Position numbers and translations under genes: made by a program. The notes beneath the pieces were generated by a model. It saw nothing but the letters and a program-made list of their open reading frames with translations, was not told where the DNA came from and did not search any database. A DNA stretch of 39,712 nucleotides from an uncultured Anaerolineales bacterium (GTDB lineage: Bacteria; Chloroflexota; Anaerolineae; Anaerolineales; Villigracilaceae): positions 1 to 39,712 of the forward strand of contig CALGPL010000056.1 in the NCBI GenBank assembly GCA_937960595.1, in the 5' to 3' direction. Positions 15,977 through 23,515 of the stretch are shown one piece after another (the stretch's first letter is position 1; every line of letters starts with the position of its first letter).

Positions 15977-16746
15977 GCCGGAGCCTCGAGCGAGGTCGCC
16001 CGCACCTCCTGCGCATCCTCGCCATAGATTTCTTTGAACTTGGCCCGATCGATCTCTTTTGGCAGCCCCTCGAAAACCTTGATGCCATCTTTGAGGGCGA
16101 TCACCCGCGTGGCATAGCGATGCACCAGATCGAGAAAATGGAGACTGCAAATGACGGTCATGCCATCCTTGTTCAACTGCTCGAGGTATTGTAGGATGGA
16201 ATGAGACAAGACCGGATCGAGGCTGGCGACCGGTTCATCGGCCAGAATGATCTTCGGCTCCTGCATCAGGGCGCGGGCGATGCCCACCCGCTGCTGTTGA
16301 CCGCCCGAAAGGGCGTCGGCGCGGCTTTGGGCTTTGTCGGCGATCCCGACCCGTTCGAGGGCATGGATCGCCCGTTGTTTCTCTTCTGCCGGCCAGATTC
16401 CCAACAGCGAGAGCCAGGGATTGGCATATCCCAACCGGCCGCTGAGTACGTTCGTCATGACGCTCGAACGTTTGACCAGATTGAATTGCTGAAAAACCAT
16501 CCCGATGTGACGGCGGATGTGGCGCAATTCGGACGGGGAGGCAGCGGTGATGTCGAGATCATCCCAAAAAATCTTGCCGCTGGTCGGGTCGATCAACCGA
16601 TTGATACAACGCAGCAAGGTGGATTTTCCCGACCCCGAAAGGCCGATCACCACCAAAAACTCACCGTCCTGGACATCGAAACTGACCTCTTTGAGCGCCT
16701 GGGTTCCATTGGGATACACTTTGGTGAGGTTCTGAACGCTAAGCAT
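15973..16746 (-). CDS. phnC: Phosphonate-type ABC transporter ATP-binding protein
   Basis: A 257-residue ATPase. Walker A GLSGSGKST, Q-loop MVFQQFNLV, signature LSGGQQQR, Walker B IILADEP, and the switch histidine in ICSLHFLD. Length and the RHIGMVFQQFNLVKRSSVMTNVLSGRLGY block fit PhnC. It powers uptake of phosphonate, phosphite or a related oxyanion. ACAGGTGA precedes the ATG; it overlaps phnE1 by four bases. A 133-base gap with two hairpins separates it from phnD. Confidence 0.93.
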   Translation of the reverse strand: MLSVQNLTKVYPNGTQALKEVSFDVQDGEFLVVIGLSGSGKSTLLRCINRLIDPTSGKIFWDDLDITAASPSELRHIRRHIGMVFQQFNLVKRSSVMTNVLSGRLGYANPWLSLLGIWPAEEKQRAIHALERVGIADKAQSRADALSGGQQQRVGIARALMQEPKIILADEPVASLDPVLSHSILQYLEQLNKDGMTVICSLHFLDLVHRYATRVIALKDGIKVFEGLPKEIDRAKFKEIYGEDAQEVRATSLEAPA

Positions 16747-16774
16747 GCTTCACCTGTTGGATGAATTTTTAGCA

Positions 16775-16828
16775 ATGAAATGCAGGCGTCAGTCGTCTGA
16801 AAGCGGCGGACTCAAGCCTGCATTTCAT
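16775..16828 (-). promoter_or_regulatory. Large hairpin in the phnD-phnC gap
   Basis: ATGAAATGCAGGC (16775-16787) and GCCTGCATTTCAT (16816-16828) are a perfect 13-bp inverted repeat with a 28-base loop. It lies 29 bases upstream of phnC. It may shield the phnD message from decay or modulate phnC translation; inferred from position. Confidence 0.55.
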
Positions 16829-16837
16829 CCCACAAAG

Positions 16838-16868
16838 GAAAGAGGGAGGGCAAAGCCCTCCCTCTTTC
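16838..16868 (-). terminator. Strong hairpin after phnD (attenuator or mRNA stabiliser)
   Basis: GAAAGAGGGAGGGC (16838-16851) pairs perfectly with GCCCTCCCTCTTTC (16855-16868) across a three-base loop. On the minus strand only a weak CTTTGTGG follows, so it may be a partial terminator or 3' stabiliser. Such hairpins often raise binding-protein levels over the transporter core. Confidence 0.65.
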
Positions 16869-16879
16869 AACCACTCAGA

Positions 16880-17920
16880 CTAACGGTAACTGTTGATATC
16901 GAAATCAATCGACTCCAGGTAGACGCGGTATTCGTCATAGAAGGAGTCGTCAACCGGCGCCAACCCGCCGACGCTGTAGCCGCCGTCGCGCAGCAACTGG
17001 ATGCCGTCCTCGGTCGAGGCGATCTCGAGCAGGGCGTCAATCAGATTCTGGCGAATTTGGGGGTCCAGATCGGCGGCAAAGGAAACCGTATCGTTCGGGA
17101 TGATCGGATCCGAAACGTAGACCACGACAACCACGTCATTGACATCCGGGAAGTCGTTGGTGACTGCGTTGCGGGCGTCGATGTAGGTCGCGCCAAAGTC
17201 GCAGATCTCGCCGCGCGGGCTGAGGTAGATGGACTTGATGACGGTCGGATGTCCCTGCACCCAGGCGCCGGCGCGGGTCGGAATCTCGAGCGTGGCCAGC
17301 AAGCCGGCAGGCACCAGATAGCCAGACGAGGACAGCGGGTCGGTGTAGCAGGGGCGCTTCCCGTTGAACTGGGCCAGCGCGGTAGCAGCATCGGCCGTAT
17401 TCGTCCCCGTCACCGGATCATAGTACGAGGTGAAGGTGCCGTCTTCAATGCGCGCCCGGTTGACAACGAACTGGAAGCCATAGTGATCGGCGCCCGAGCG
17501 CAGCGTCACCAGCCCAACCGTCGCATAGCCTTTCTCATACGCCACGATGTACGGGACGGTCGGCAGCCAGCCGATATGGGCATTGCCGGAGCCCATGGCC
17601 TCGATCAGGGCTGCGTAGTTGGTCGGGACGATGACATTGATCGTGTAGCCGGTGATCTCCGACATGCGGGCAGCGATCGCCTCGCCGCCAGCGATCAGTT
17701 CCTGGGTATTGGCAGACGGAGCCAAAGCCATAATGATGGGGTTCTCCGGCGTACCCAGTGCGGGGGCGGGCGGTTCGGTCGGTTGCGGCGCTTCGGTCAC
17801 AACCTCAGTGGGGGCTTCAGTCGCCGCCTGGGTAGGTGCCTCGGTCGCAGCCGGCTTGCAGGCAGTCAACATCATTGCCGCTACCACCAAAAGGGATACA
17901 AACAGGAACAACTTTTTCAT
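16880..17920 (-). CDS. phnD: Phosphonate-type ABC transporter substrate-binding lipoprotein
   Basis: A 346-residue secreted lipoprotein: signal peptide with lipobox LTAC at about 18-21, then a Thr/Glu/Pro-rich tether (about 25-55), then a PhnD/TauA-like fold (IIMALAPSANTQELIAGG, NYAALIEAMGSGNAHIGWLPTVPY, DPLSSSGYLVPAGLL). The DPxSSSG segment is the phosph(on)ate-oxyanion binding signature of the family. The ligand could be phosphonate, phosphite or another oxyanion. AGGAG precedes the ATG. It heads the phnDCEE operon. Confidence 0.9.
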   Translation of the reverse strand: MKKLFLFVSLLVVAAMMLTACKPAATEAPTQAATEAPTEVVTEAPQPTEPPAPALGTPENPIIMALAPSANTQELIAGGEAIAARMSEITGYTINVIVPTNYAALIEAMGSGNAHIGWLPTVPYIVAYEKGYATVGLVTLRSGADHYGFQFVVNRARIEDGTFTSYYDPVTGTNTADAATALAQFNGKRPCYTDPLSSSGYLVPAGLLATLEIPTRAGAWVQGHPTVIKSIYLSPRGEICDFGATYIDARNAVTNDFPDVNDVVVVVYVSDPIIPNDTVSFAADLDPQIRQNLIDALLEIASTEDGIQLLRDGGYSVGGLAPVDDSFYDEYRVYLESIDFDINSYR

Positions 17921-17953
17921 AATCTTCTCCTCTTGTGAATGGATTAAGGGACA

Positions 17954-17971
17954 GCGCGTTTCGAAACGCGC
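17954..17971. promoter_or_regulatory. 18-bp perfect palindrome at the phnD transcription start
   Basis: GCGCGTTTCGAAACGCGC is a perfect, loopless palindrome. It begins at the predicted start site (about 17971) and occupies the first 18 transcribed bases. This suits a dimeric repressor site. The regulator is not identifiable here. Confidence 0.6.
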
Positions 17972-17977
17972 TTAAAG

Positions 17978-18006
17978 ATAATAACGCCATTTCAAAATTT
18001 AGGCAA
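17978..18006 (-). promoter_or_regulatory. Promoter of the phn operon
   Basis: On the minus strand, -35 TTGCCT (18006-18001), a 17-bp spacer and -10 TATTAT (17983-17978). The start near 17971 gives a leader of about 51 bases. The -35 is embedded in one unit of the 38-bp repeat. Confidence 0.6.
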
Positions 18007-18049
18007 GTTAAAAAACGATTAACGCCATTTGAAAAAGCAGGCAAGTTAA
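17982..18049 (-). repeat. Two 38-bp-spaced boxes overlapping and upstream of the phn promoter
   Basis: Two imperfect units, 17982-18011 and 18020-18049, share TAACGCCATTT at one end and GGCAAGTTAA at the other, with an A-rich middle. On the minus strand each starts with TTAACTTGCC. The proximal unit covers the -35; the distal one lies upstream, an arrangement typical of activator sites. I could not match them to a known box. Confidence 0.6.
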
Positions 18050-18070
18050 GGGTGATCTCTGTACTAAGAA

Positions 18071-21046
18071 TTATTGCAATATGGCTCTGAAGTACGCCGC
18101 CAGGCTGGCAAAGGCCATGCGTACCAGCGCCCCCAAGGGCAGACGGGAAAGCATCGCTGTTATCGGCGCGGCCGCGACCGAGCCCGCTATGCAGGGGTGT
18201 GCCTCCGTCCAGGCCGAGCGCCGCGCTTCGCCGCCGGCCGGGTCGGCGCAAACAGCACGCACCTTGAAGAGGTATTCCTTCCCGTCCACCAAGCCATCTA
18301 TGTGCAGGCGCGTTGCCGCCTCGCCTGCGACCGTCCTCCATTCGCCGCCTTCGGCGGCGCGCCAGGCAGCCTCGTAGCCGGTGACGATTTGCCCGCGCGG
18401 CGCGTCCCAGACCAAGACAGCCCCGCCCGGCACCGGATTCACCAGGAAAGCCGTGGGCGGATCAAGCCGGGCCTGAACCGCCTGGCGCGCCCTCTTCTCC
18501 TCCGCTTCGATCAGACAGCGGAGGTCGCCAGCAGTGTCGGCCCGCACTCCCTCAGGCACGGCATGGAAGACGATTCCTGGCGGATAGAAATGCAGGGCAG
18601 CCTCCGCTTGCAGGTCGGCGGGCGGCTCGTCGCCTAAGTAGGGGGCCAGCAGAAGCGAGAAGCGCATCGTCTGCCCGTTGTAGGACGGCCCGTTCGGGTG
18701 GAATTGCCCGCCCAACGCCTGCTGCAACGCCGCCCCGACCCCGTTGCCGCCCAAATGAGAATAGTCAAACATCCGCCCGTGATACGAGCCGAACGGGTTG
18801 AGCGAAAGGACTTGCCGCCCGCCGCGTTCGCGCAGGCGCATCGGACAGAATGCCATCGAGGCCAGAGCCTCGGCGTTTTCGCCCAGAAGCAGGCCACGGC
18901 TGCGGTCCGAGACCGCCACCCAGCCGGCTGTCACCTGATGGTTGAAAGCGTCCAGATTGCGGTTGCGCGGGTTGATCTGCCCATAGTTCAGGTCGTAGAA
19001 GGCCGTGATGCCTAGGTAGTTGTGCTTCCAGACCCGCAACGGTTGGCCGGGCAAAGGCTGCAGGCAGGGCGTCAGTTGGAAGGGGGCCACCTCCACCCAG
19101 CGCAGATCCATCAGACGGCGCAGTTTTTGCACCATATTGTGAATCAGATCGGTCGGCGGGGTGTAGGCATACGCGACCTCGGCGTCCACGTACAGGTATG
19201 GCAGATCGTCGAACAGCGTGAAGGTGAAAGTCAAATCGCTGGTATATTCGCCGTGCGGGGTCTGCATCGGGATAGAGGTTTTCATCCGGACACGCTGCAG
19301 GCCATCCCAATGTTCGCCTTCCAGGGGAAGGAATGTGAAATGTCTCGCCGGGTAAACTGTCGGGCGTTTGCGGGTCCTGTATGAAATGAACGGACGCAGG
19401 AAATCCGGACCGCCGAGTTCGGTCCCCAGATACTTGAACGATTCGAGGCCGTGTTGCGGAGAGAAGGAAATATCCAGCCACCGGTTTGCAAGACGCGTCG
19501 CCGGCTGCAGAGATTGGAGAACAGCAGGCGGGGCGGGACGGAGCCGCAAGCGGGTCGGCGCGCCCGGGCCGAGTGCAGCCACGAAGCGCACCTCGCCGCG
19601 CCGCCGTCCATCGGGCAGGGAGGCCGTCCCGGTCAAAGACGCCCGCCGGGGCGTCCCGTCTGCGACCTCCAGGCGCACGGCTTCGACCCCCGGCGGCAAG
19701 ATGACCGGCAGGCGCAAGGCACACCGCCCGGCCGGGACGGGCAAGTCGCGCCCCGGCGGCGCAGCGACCAGTTCGAATTCATACAGAACATCATCGGCAG
19801 GCGGCGGGGCAACCGCTTTCCAGGCGCGGACAGCCTGCCGTTCGGCCTGTTCGGCGCGCTCGGCCGCCCCGCCTAGGATGGCGACGGCCCGCGCCTGGCG
19901 CTCCTCGTTGATGACCGGCGTAGACATGCCGAAATGCGTTGTGCTCAACCCAATCAGCCGCCGGAAGAAGGACGACTCCCTCCCCTCCCAGAGAGCCGCG
20001 CGCAGGTCTAGGCCGGCGCGGGCAGCCAGAGTATCGGCGCGTAGCGAGGCCAGGCGCGAACGTTCGAGCAGCGTCCAGGTGGTCAGACTGGCATATTTCT
20101 CGGCCCAGGAATAGTTGCCATCGAATGCGCCGTCGGCCAGGTCCTGGCGGACGAGCACTTGCCCCTGCGGGGAATGCGCCGCCAAGTACTCAGACGGGAC
20201 AGTGAACGCGGCCCAGGGATATTTGTTCACCAGAGCAATGTATTCCTCCAGTCCGCCGGTATTCGGGAACCAGGAAAAGGCGCGAGGCAGTTTGACCGGC
20301 AGCCAAGTCTCCAGGTCGGCGTCTTCGTTGAGGTGAATCAGCACATCGGATTGGATTTCGCCGCGCAGTTGACGCGCGTGCAGGTCGAGCATCAGGTTTT
20401 CCAGCGAGGCGAACTCGAACACGTCGGCCGCCCCCAGACAGGGAAAGACGAGCAGCAGCGGCTGGTCTTCACGCGAGTGATACCAGAACGGATTGAAACG
20501 CTGCGCCATCGGCAGGGCAGGGACAAACGCTGCCAGGGTGTTAAACGGAACGAGAGCGTAGTAGAGCAGCAGACCGTCCACGCCGCACTCTTTGAGAACC
20601 TGCTCCTGGCCGGTGGTGAACATACACTCCTGCGGGCGATAGAAGGGGGCAACCTGGCCGAAGAGTTGCCGCAGGCCGCTGCCCCAGGGGTTTTCGATGG
20701 CCCAGGCTACCGCGGCGCGGAACTCGTCGCGGGTGGCGGCATGGTTGGCGCCGTTGTTGAATGGACCGAGCACGATCTCATCTTGCCCGGCTTCGACGCG
20801 GGCGCGTATCCGCTCCAGGATGTCGGGGCAGTGTTTCGGCAGGATTTCCTGAAAGGTCCAGTACACCTCGGTATCCCAGTAGCCGCGCGCCTGCTTTCCG
20901 GCGGCGTTGGCGCGGTCGAGGATGTCCAGCACGCCGCGGATGACGCGCATATCCGTGCCGAAGCCGGCCTCATCGGGCGTGTCGCCGCGCCACGAGTGGT
21001 AGAAGTTGATGTGAAAGCCAAGAGTGACGTACACTTTGTAGTCCAT
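18071..21046 (-). CDS. Large GH57/GH38-like glycoside hydrolase with fibronectin-III domain
   Basis: A 991-residue protein. Residues 1-330 resemble the (beta/alpha)7 catalytic fold shared by GH57, GH38 and polysaccharide deacetylases: GFHINFYHSWRGD, YWDTEVYWTFQEILP and YRPQECMFTTGQEQVLKECGV (cf. GH57 PECgY..). A long beta-rich alpha-mannosidase-like region follows (about 430-830), then a fibronectin-III-like domain (about 870-960: NPVPGGAVLVWDAPRG, DGKEYLFKVRAV) and a short hydrophobic tail. The usual HxH/HxD start motif is altered to HIN. No signal peptide. GGAGG precedes the ATG, which is why 21046 is preferred over a longer frame. Substrate unknown. Confidence 0.65.
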   Translation of the reverse strand: MDYKVYVTLGFHINFYHSWRGDTPDEAGFGTDMRVIRGVLDILDRANAAGKQARGYWDTEVYWTFQEILPKHCPDILERIRARVEAGQDEIVLGPFNNGANHAATRDEFRAAVAWAIENPWGSGLRQLFGQVAPFYRPQECMFTTGQEQVLKECGVDGLLLYYALVPFNTLAAFVPALPMAQRFNPFWYHSREDQPLLLVFPCLGAADVFEFASLENLMLDLHARQLRGEIQSDVLIHLNEDADLETWLPVKLPRAFSWFPNTGGLEEYIALVNKYPWAAFTVPSEYLAAHSPQGQVLVRQDLADGAFDGNYSWAEKYASLTTWTLLERSRLASLRADTLAARAGLDLRAALWEGRESSFFRRLIGLSTTHFGMSTPVINEERQARAVAILGGAAERAEQAERQAVRAWKAVAPPPADDVLYEFELVAAPPGRDLPVPAGRCALRLPVILPPGVEAVRLEVADGTPRRASLTGTASLPDGRRRGEVRFVAALGPGAPTRLRLRPAPPAVLQSLQPATRLANRWLDISFSPQHGLESFKYLGTELGGPDFLRPFISYRTRKRPTVYPARHFTFLPLEGEHWDGLQRVRMKTSIPMQTPHGEYTSDLTFTFTLFDDLPYLYVDAEVAYAYTPPTDLIHNMVQKLRRLMDLRWVEVAPFQLTPCLQPLPGQPLRVWKHNYLGITAFYDLNYGQINPRNRNLDAFNHQVTAGWVAVSDRSRGLLLGENAEALASMAFCPMRLRERGGRQVLSLNPFGSYHGRMFDYSHLGGNGVGAALQQALGGQFHPNGPSYNGQTMRFSLLLAPYLGDEPPADLQAEAALHFYPPGIVFHAVPEGVRADTAGDLRCLIEAEEKRARQAVQARLDPPTAFLVNPVPGGAVLVWDAPRGQIVTGYEAAWRAAEGGEWRTVAGEAATRLHIDGLVDGKEYLFKVRAVCADPAGGEARRSAWTEAHPCIAGSVAAAPITAMLSRLPLGALVRMAFASLAAYFRAILQ

Positions 21047-21211
21047 GCTGCCTCCTCGGATTGCTTGGCATAAAAGGGAACGCCCTGGCCCGCCAAGCCA
21101 TGGCCAGAAAAGTTGCCGGGCCAAAACACAGAACCTGTGAAATTATGACCGTATCTTTCATTTTTGGGTAGAGGGGATAGGCAATCCGCGCCGCATTTGC
21201 TCAAAAAATGT

Positions 21212-21217
21212 TATAAT
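21212..21217 (+). promoter_or_regulatory. -10 box of the GntR-led catabolic operon (near-leaderless)
   Basis: Consensus TATAAT lies eight bases before the ATG at 21226, placing the start at about 21224-21226. There is no ribosome site, so the regulator message is probably leaderless. The surrounding ATATATATAC stretch may double as a GntR site. The rest of the 21047-21225 gap shows nothing else clear. Confidence 0.55.
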
Positions 21218-21225
21218 ATATATAC

Positions 21226-21972
21226 ATGAAACTGACTCTCGATTCTTCCAGTCCCCTGCCTCTCTACTATCAGATCCGCGAGCAACTGCGCGCCCGCATC
21301 CTCTCCGGCGAAATGCGCCCGGGCGACCCGCTGCCCGGCGAGGCAGACATCTGCGCCGAGACAGGCGTCTCGCGCATGACTGCCCGCCAGGCGCTTTCCC
21401 AACTGGCCAGCGAAGGCCTGGTGGTGCGCCAGCGCGGCCGCGGGACGTTTGTTGCTGTACCCAAAGTCAAGTTGCCGGGTCTCCACAGCCTGGGCATGAA
21501 TTACAGCCAATTCCTCCAGCAGGTCGGCATCACAGCAGAGACGCGTATCTTGCAGCAGGAATTGGTTGCCGCCTCGCCGGAACTGGCTTCCGCGCTGCGC
21601 ATACCTCCCGGCAACACAATCGTGCGCTTGGTCCGTCTGCGTCTGGCTGGCGGAGAGAAGATGGCAATTGAGACGTCCCATCTTCCTGCCCAGCGCGCCC
21701 CCGGCCTGGAAAGGCTCGACCTGACCAATCTCAGCCTGCGCAGCGTTCTGGAGCAACGCTACGGTCTGCATCTGGCCTATGCAATTGACGAATTGGAAAT
21801 CTCGATTGCCGGCCCATACGAGGCCGGTTTGTTGCAAATTGGCGAAGGAGCGCCGGTGGCGCTTGTCCACAGCGTGAACTACTTGGCCGATGATATTCCT
21901 CTGCTGGTCAACCACATCGTCCACCGCGGCGACCGATTCCGCGCCGTTCTGCACCGCTCCCATTCCTCATAA
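21226..21972 (+). CDS. GntR-family transcriptional regulator, HutC/UTRA type
   Basis: A 248-residue regulator. The winged helix is at about 8-75 (YYQIREQLRARILSGEMRPGDPLPGE, GVSRMTARQALSQLASEGLV, QRGRGTFVA). A UTRA ligand-binding domain follows at about 90-245. UTRA domains usually bind sugars, sugar phosphates or small acids and release DNA. As first gene of the plus-strand run it probably controls the hexuronate genes and itself. The effector is likely a pathway intermediate; that is inference. ALDH follows after 31 bases. Confidence 0.88.
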   Translation: MKLTLDSSSPLPLYYQIREQLRARILSGEMRPGDPLPGEADICAETGVSRMTARQALSQLASEGLVVRQRGRGTFVAVPKVKLPGLHSLGMNYSQFLQQVGITAETRILQQELVAASPELASALRIPPGNTIVRLVRLRLAGGEKMAIETSHLPAQRAPGLERLDLTNLSLRSVLEQRYGLHLAYAIDELEISIAGPYEAGLLQIGEGAPVALVHSVNYLADDIPLLVNHIVHRGDRFRAVLHRSHSS

Positions 21973-22003
21973 ACTTTCTTGTTCGACTCTCGCAGGTTTT
22001 CAG

Positions 22004-23515
22004 ATGTCTGAACTCATCTCACGCAATCCGGCAAACGGAGAAGAATTGGGTAGAGCGCCCATCTACACTCCCGAACAGGTGCGGGCCGCCGTGCAAGCGG
22101 CGCGCGGCGCGCAAACCGGCTGGGGGCAAGCGAGCCTCCGGCAACGCCTCCAAGAATTGAAGCGCCTGAGCCGTGTCTTGGTCGAACAGGCCGATGCCAT
22201 CGCCCGGCTGATTGCCGTCGAACAGGGCAAGAACCAGATCGAGGCCTACGGCGAGGTGATGACCGTCCTGGAATTGCTGCATTTCTATCAGCGCAACGCC
22301 GCCCGGATCCTGCGCCCCCGGTCCGTTTCGCCGCGACTGGGGGCTTTGCGTTCGCACCGCATCATCCCCCGGCCGCGCGGCGTGGTGGGCGTCATCTCGC
22401 CCTGGAACTATCCGGTGACGCTGAGCATGGAACCGTTGATTGCTGCGCTCGTGGCGGGCAATGCGGTCGTGCTCAAGCCTTCGGAATATACCTCACTGAT
22501 TGGCCTGAAGATCGGTGAACTGGCGCGTCGGGCCGAATTGCCCGACGGATTGGTGCAAGTGGTGACCGGCGACGCCTCCACCGGGCAGGCGCTGATTGCC
22601 GCCGGAATTGATAAACTGGTCTTTACCGGCAGCGTCGCTAACGGACGCAAGGTGGCTGCCCTGGCCGGAGAATATCTCGTCCCGCTGACACTCGAACTGG
22701 GCGGGAAGGACGCCGCCATTGTCCTGGCAGATGCCGACCTGGAGCAGGCCGCCGAGGGCATCCTGTGGGGCGCGCTGCTCAACGCCGGACAGGCCTGCCT
22801 GGCAGTCGAGCGGATCTATGTTGAGCAAGCCGTAGCCGAGGCCTTCATCCAGAAACTGACCGAAAAGGCCGCCCGCCTGCGGGTTGGGCCTTCCACCGAC
22901 CCCAACCACGATGTCTGCGCCATCACGACCGAGGCGCAACAAAACATCCTCAAGCAGCAAGTGATGGAGGCCAGAGCCAAAGGCGCGCAGGTACTGCTCG
23001 GCGGCGACCCGCTTCCCGGTCCGGGACGCTTCTTCCCGCCGACTATCCTGGTAAACGTTAATGATGAAATGAGTGTCATGCGCGAGGAAACCTTCGGTCC
23101 GATCCTCCCCGTCCGTGTGGTGCGGGACGCCGAGGAAGCCATCCGGCTTACCAATGCCAGCCCCTACGGCCTGACGGCCAGCCTCTGGACGCGCGACCTG
23201 CGCCGCGGCCGTCAACTGCTGACCCGCCTGGAGGTCGGCGACGCCGCCCTCAACGACCACGGCACGTCCAGCGGTCACGCCGAGATCGGCTGGGGCGGCT
23301 GCAAGGCCAGCGGCTACGGCAAGACGCGCGGCGAAGAGGGTCTGCGCGAGATGGTCATCTGGCAACATATCTCCTGGCCGCGCCTGGGCGGTCAACTGAT
23401 GGGTTTCCCCTATTCGGCAAAGAAAGTAAACTTGGTGCGCACATTGATCAAGGTTCTGTTCGGCAATTGGCAGGAACGGCTCAGCCTCTTTAGAAGCCGT
23501 GAAAGAAAGGGATAA
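22004..23515 (+). CDS. NAD(P)-dependent aldehyde dehydrogenase
   Basis: A 503-residue ALDH. N-terminal part, cofactor fold (SPWNYPVTLSMEPLIAAL, KPSEYT, FTGSVANGRKVA), general base E231 in LELGGKD and catalytic cysteine C265 in GQACLAVERIY. The 34-residue spacing equals the canonical E268-C302. It oxidises an aldehyde to its acid; substrate unknown. In this operon it might handle an aldehyde from the downstream aldolase. The frame continues upstream into the regulator gene, but MSELISRNPANG is the family-like start. The next gene starts directly after its stop. Confidence 0.87.
   Translation: MSELISRNPANGEELGRAPIYTPEQVRAAVQAARGAQTGWGQASLRQRLQELKRLSRVLVEQADAIARLIAVEQGKNQIEAYGEVMTVLELLHFYQRNAARILRPRSVSPRLGALRSHRIIPRPRGVVGVISPWNYPVTLSMEPLIAALVAGNAVVLKPSEYTSLIGLKIGELARRAELPDGLVQVVTGDASTGQALIAAGIDKLVFTGSVANGRKVAALAGEYLVPLTLELGGKDAAIVLADADLEQAAEGILWGALLNAGQACLAVERIYVEQAVAEAFIQKLTEKAARLRVGPSTDPNHDVCAITTEAQQNILKQQVMEARAKGAQVLLGGDPLPGPGRFFPPTILVNVNDEMSVMREETFGPILPVRVVRDAEEAIRLTNASPYGLTASLWTRDLRRGRQLLTRLEVGDAALNDHGTSSGHAEIGWGGCKASGYGKTRGEEGLREMVIWQHISWPRLGGQLMGFPYSAKKVNLVRTLIKVLFGNWQERLSLFRSRERKG

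Noticed and set aside
17982-18049. PHO box reading of the TTAAC-containing repeats
   Set aside because: PHO boxes have ~11-bp direct repeats; these units recur at 38 bp and do not match the consensus.
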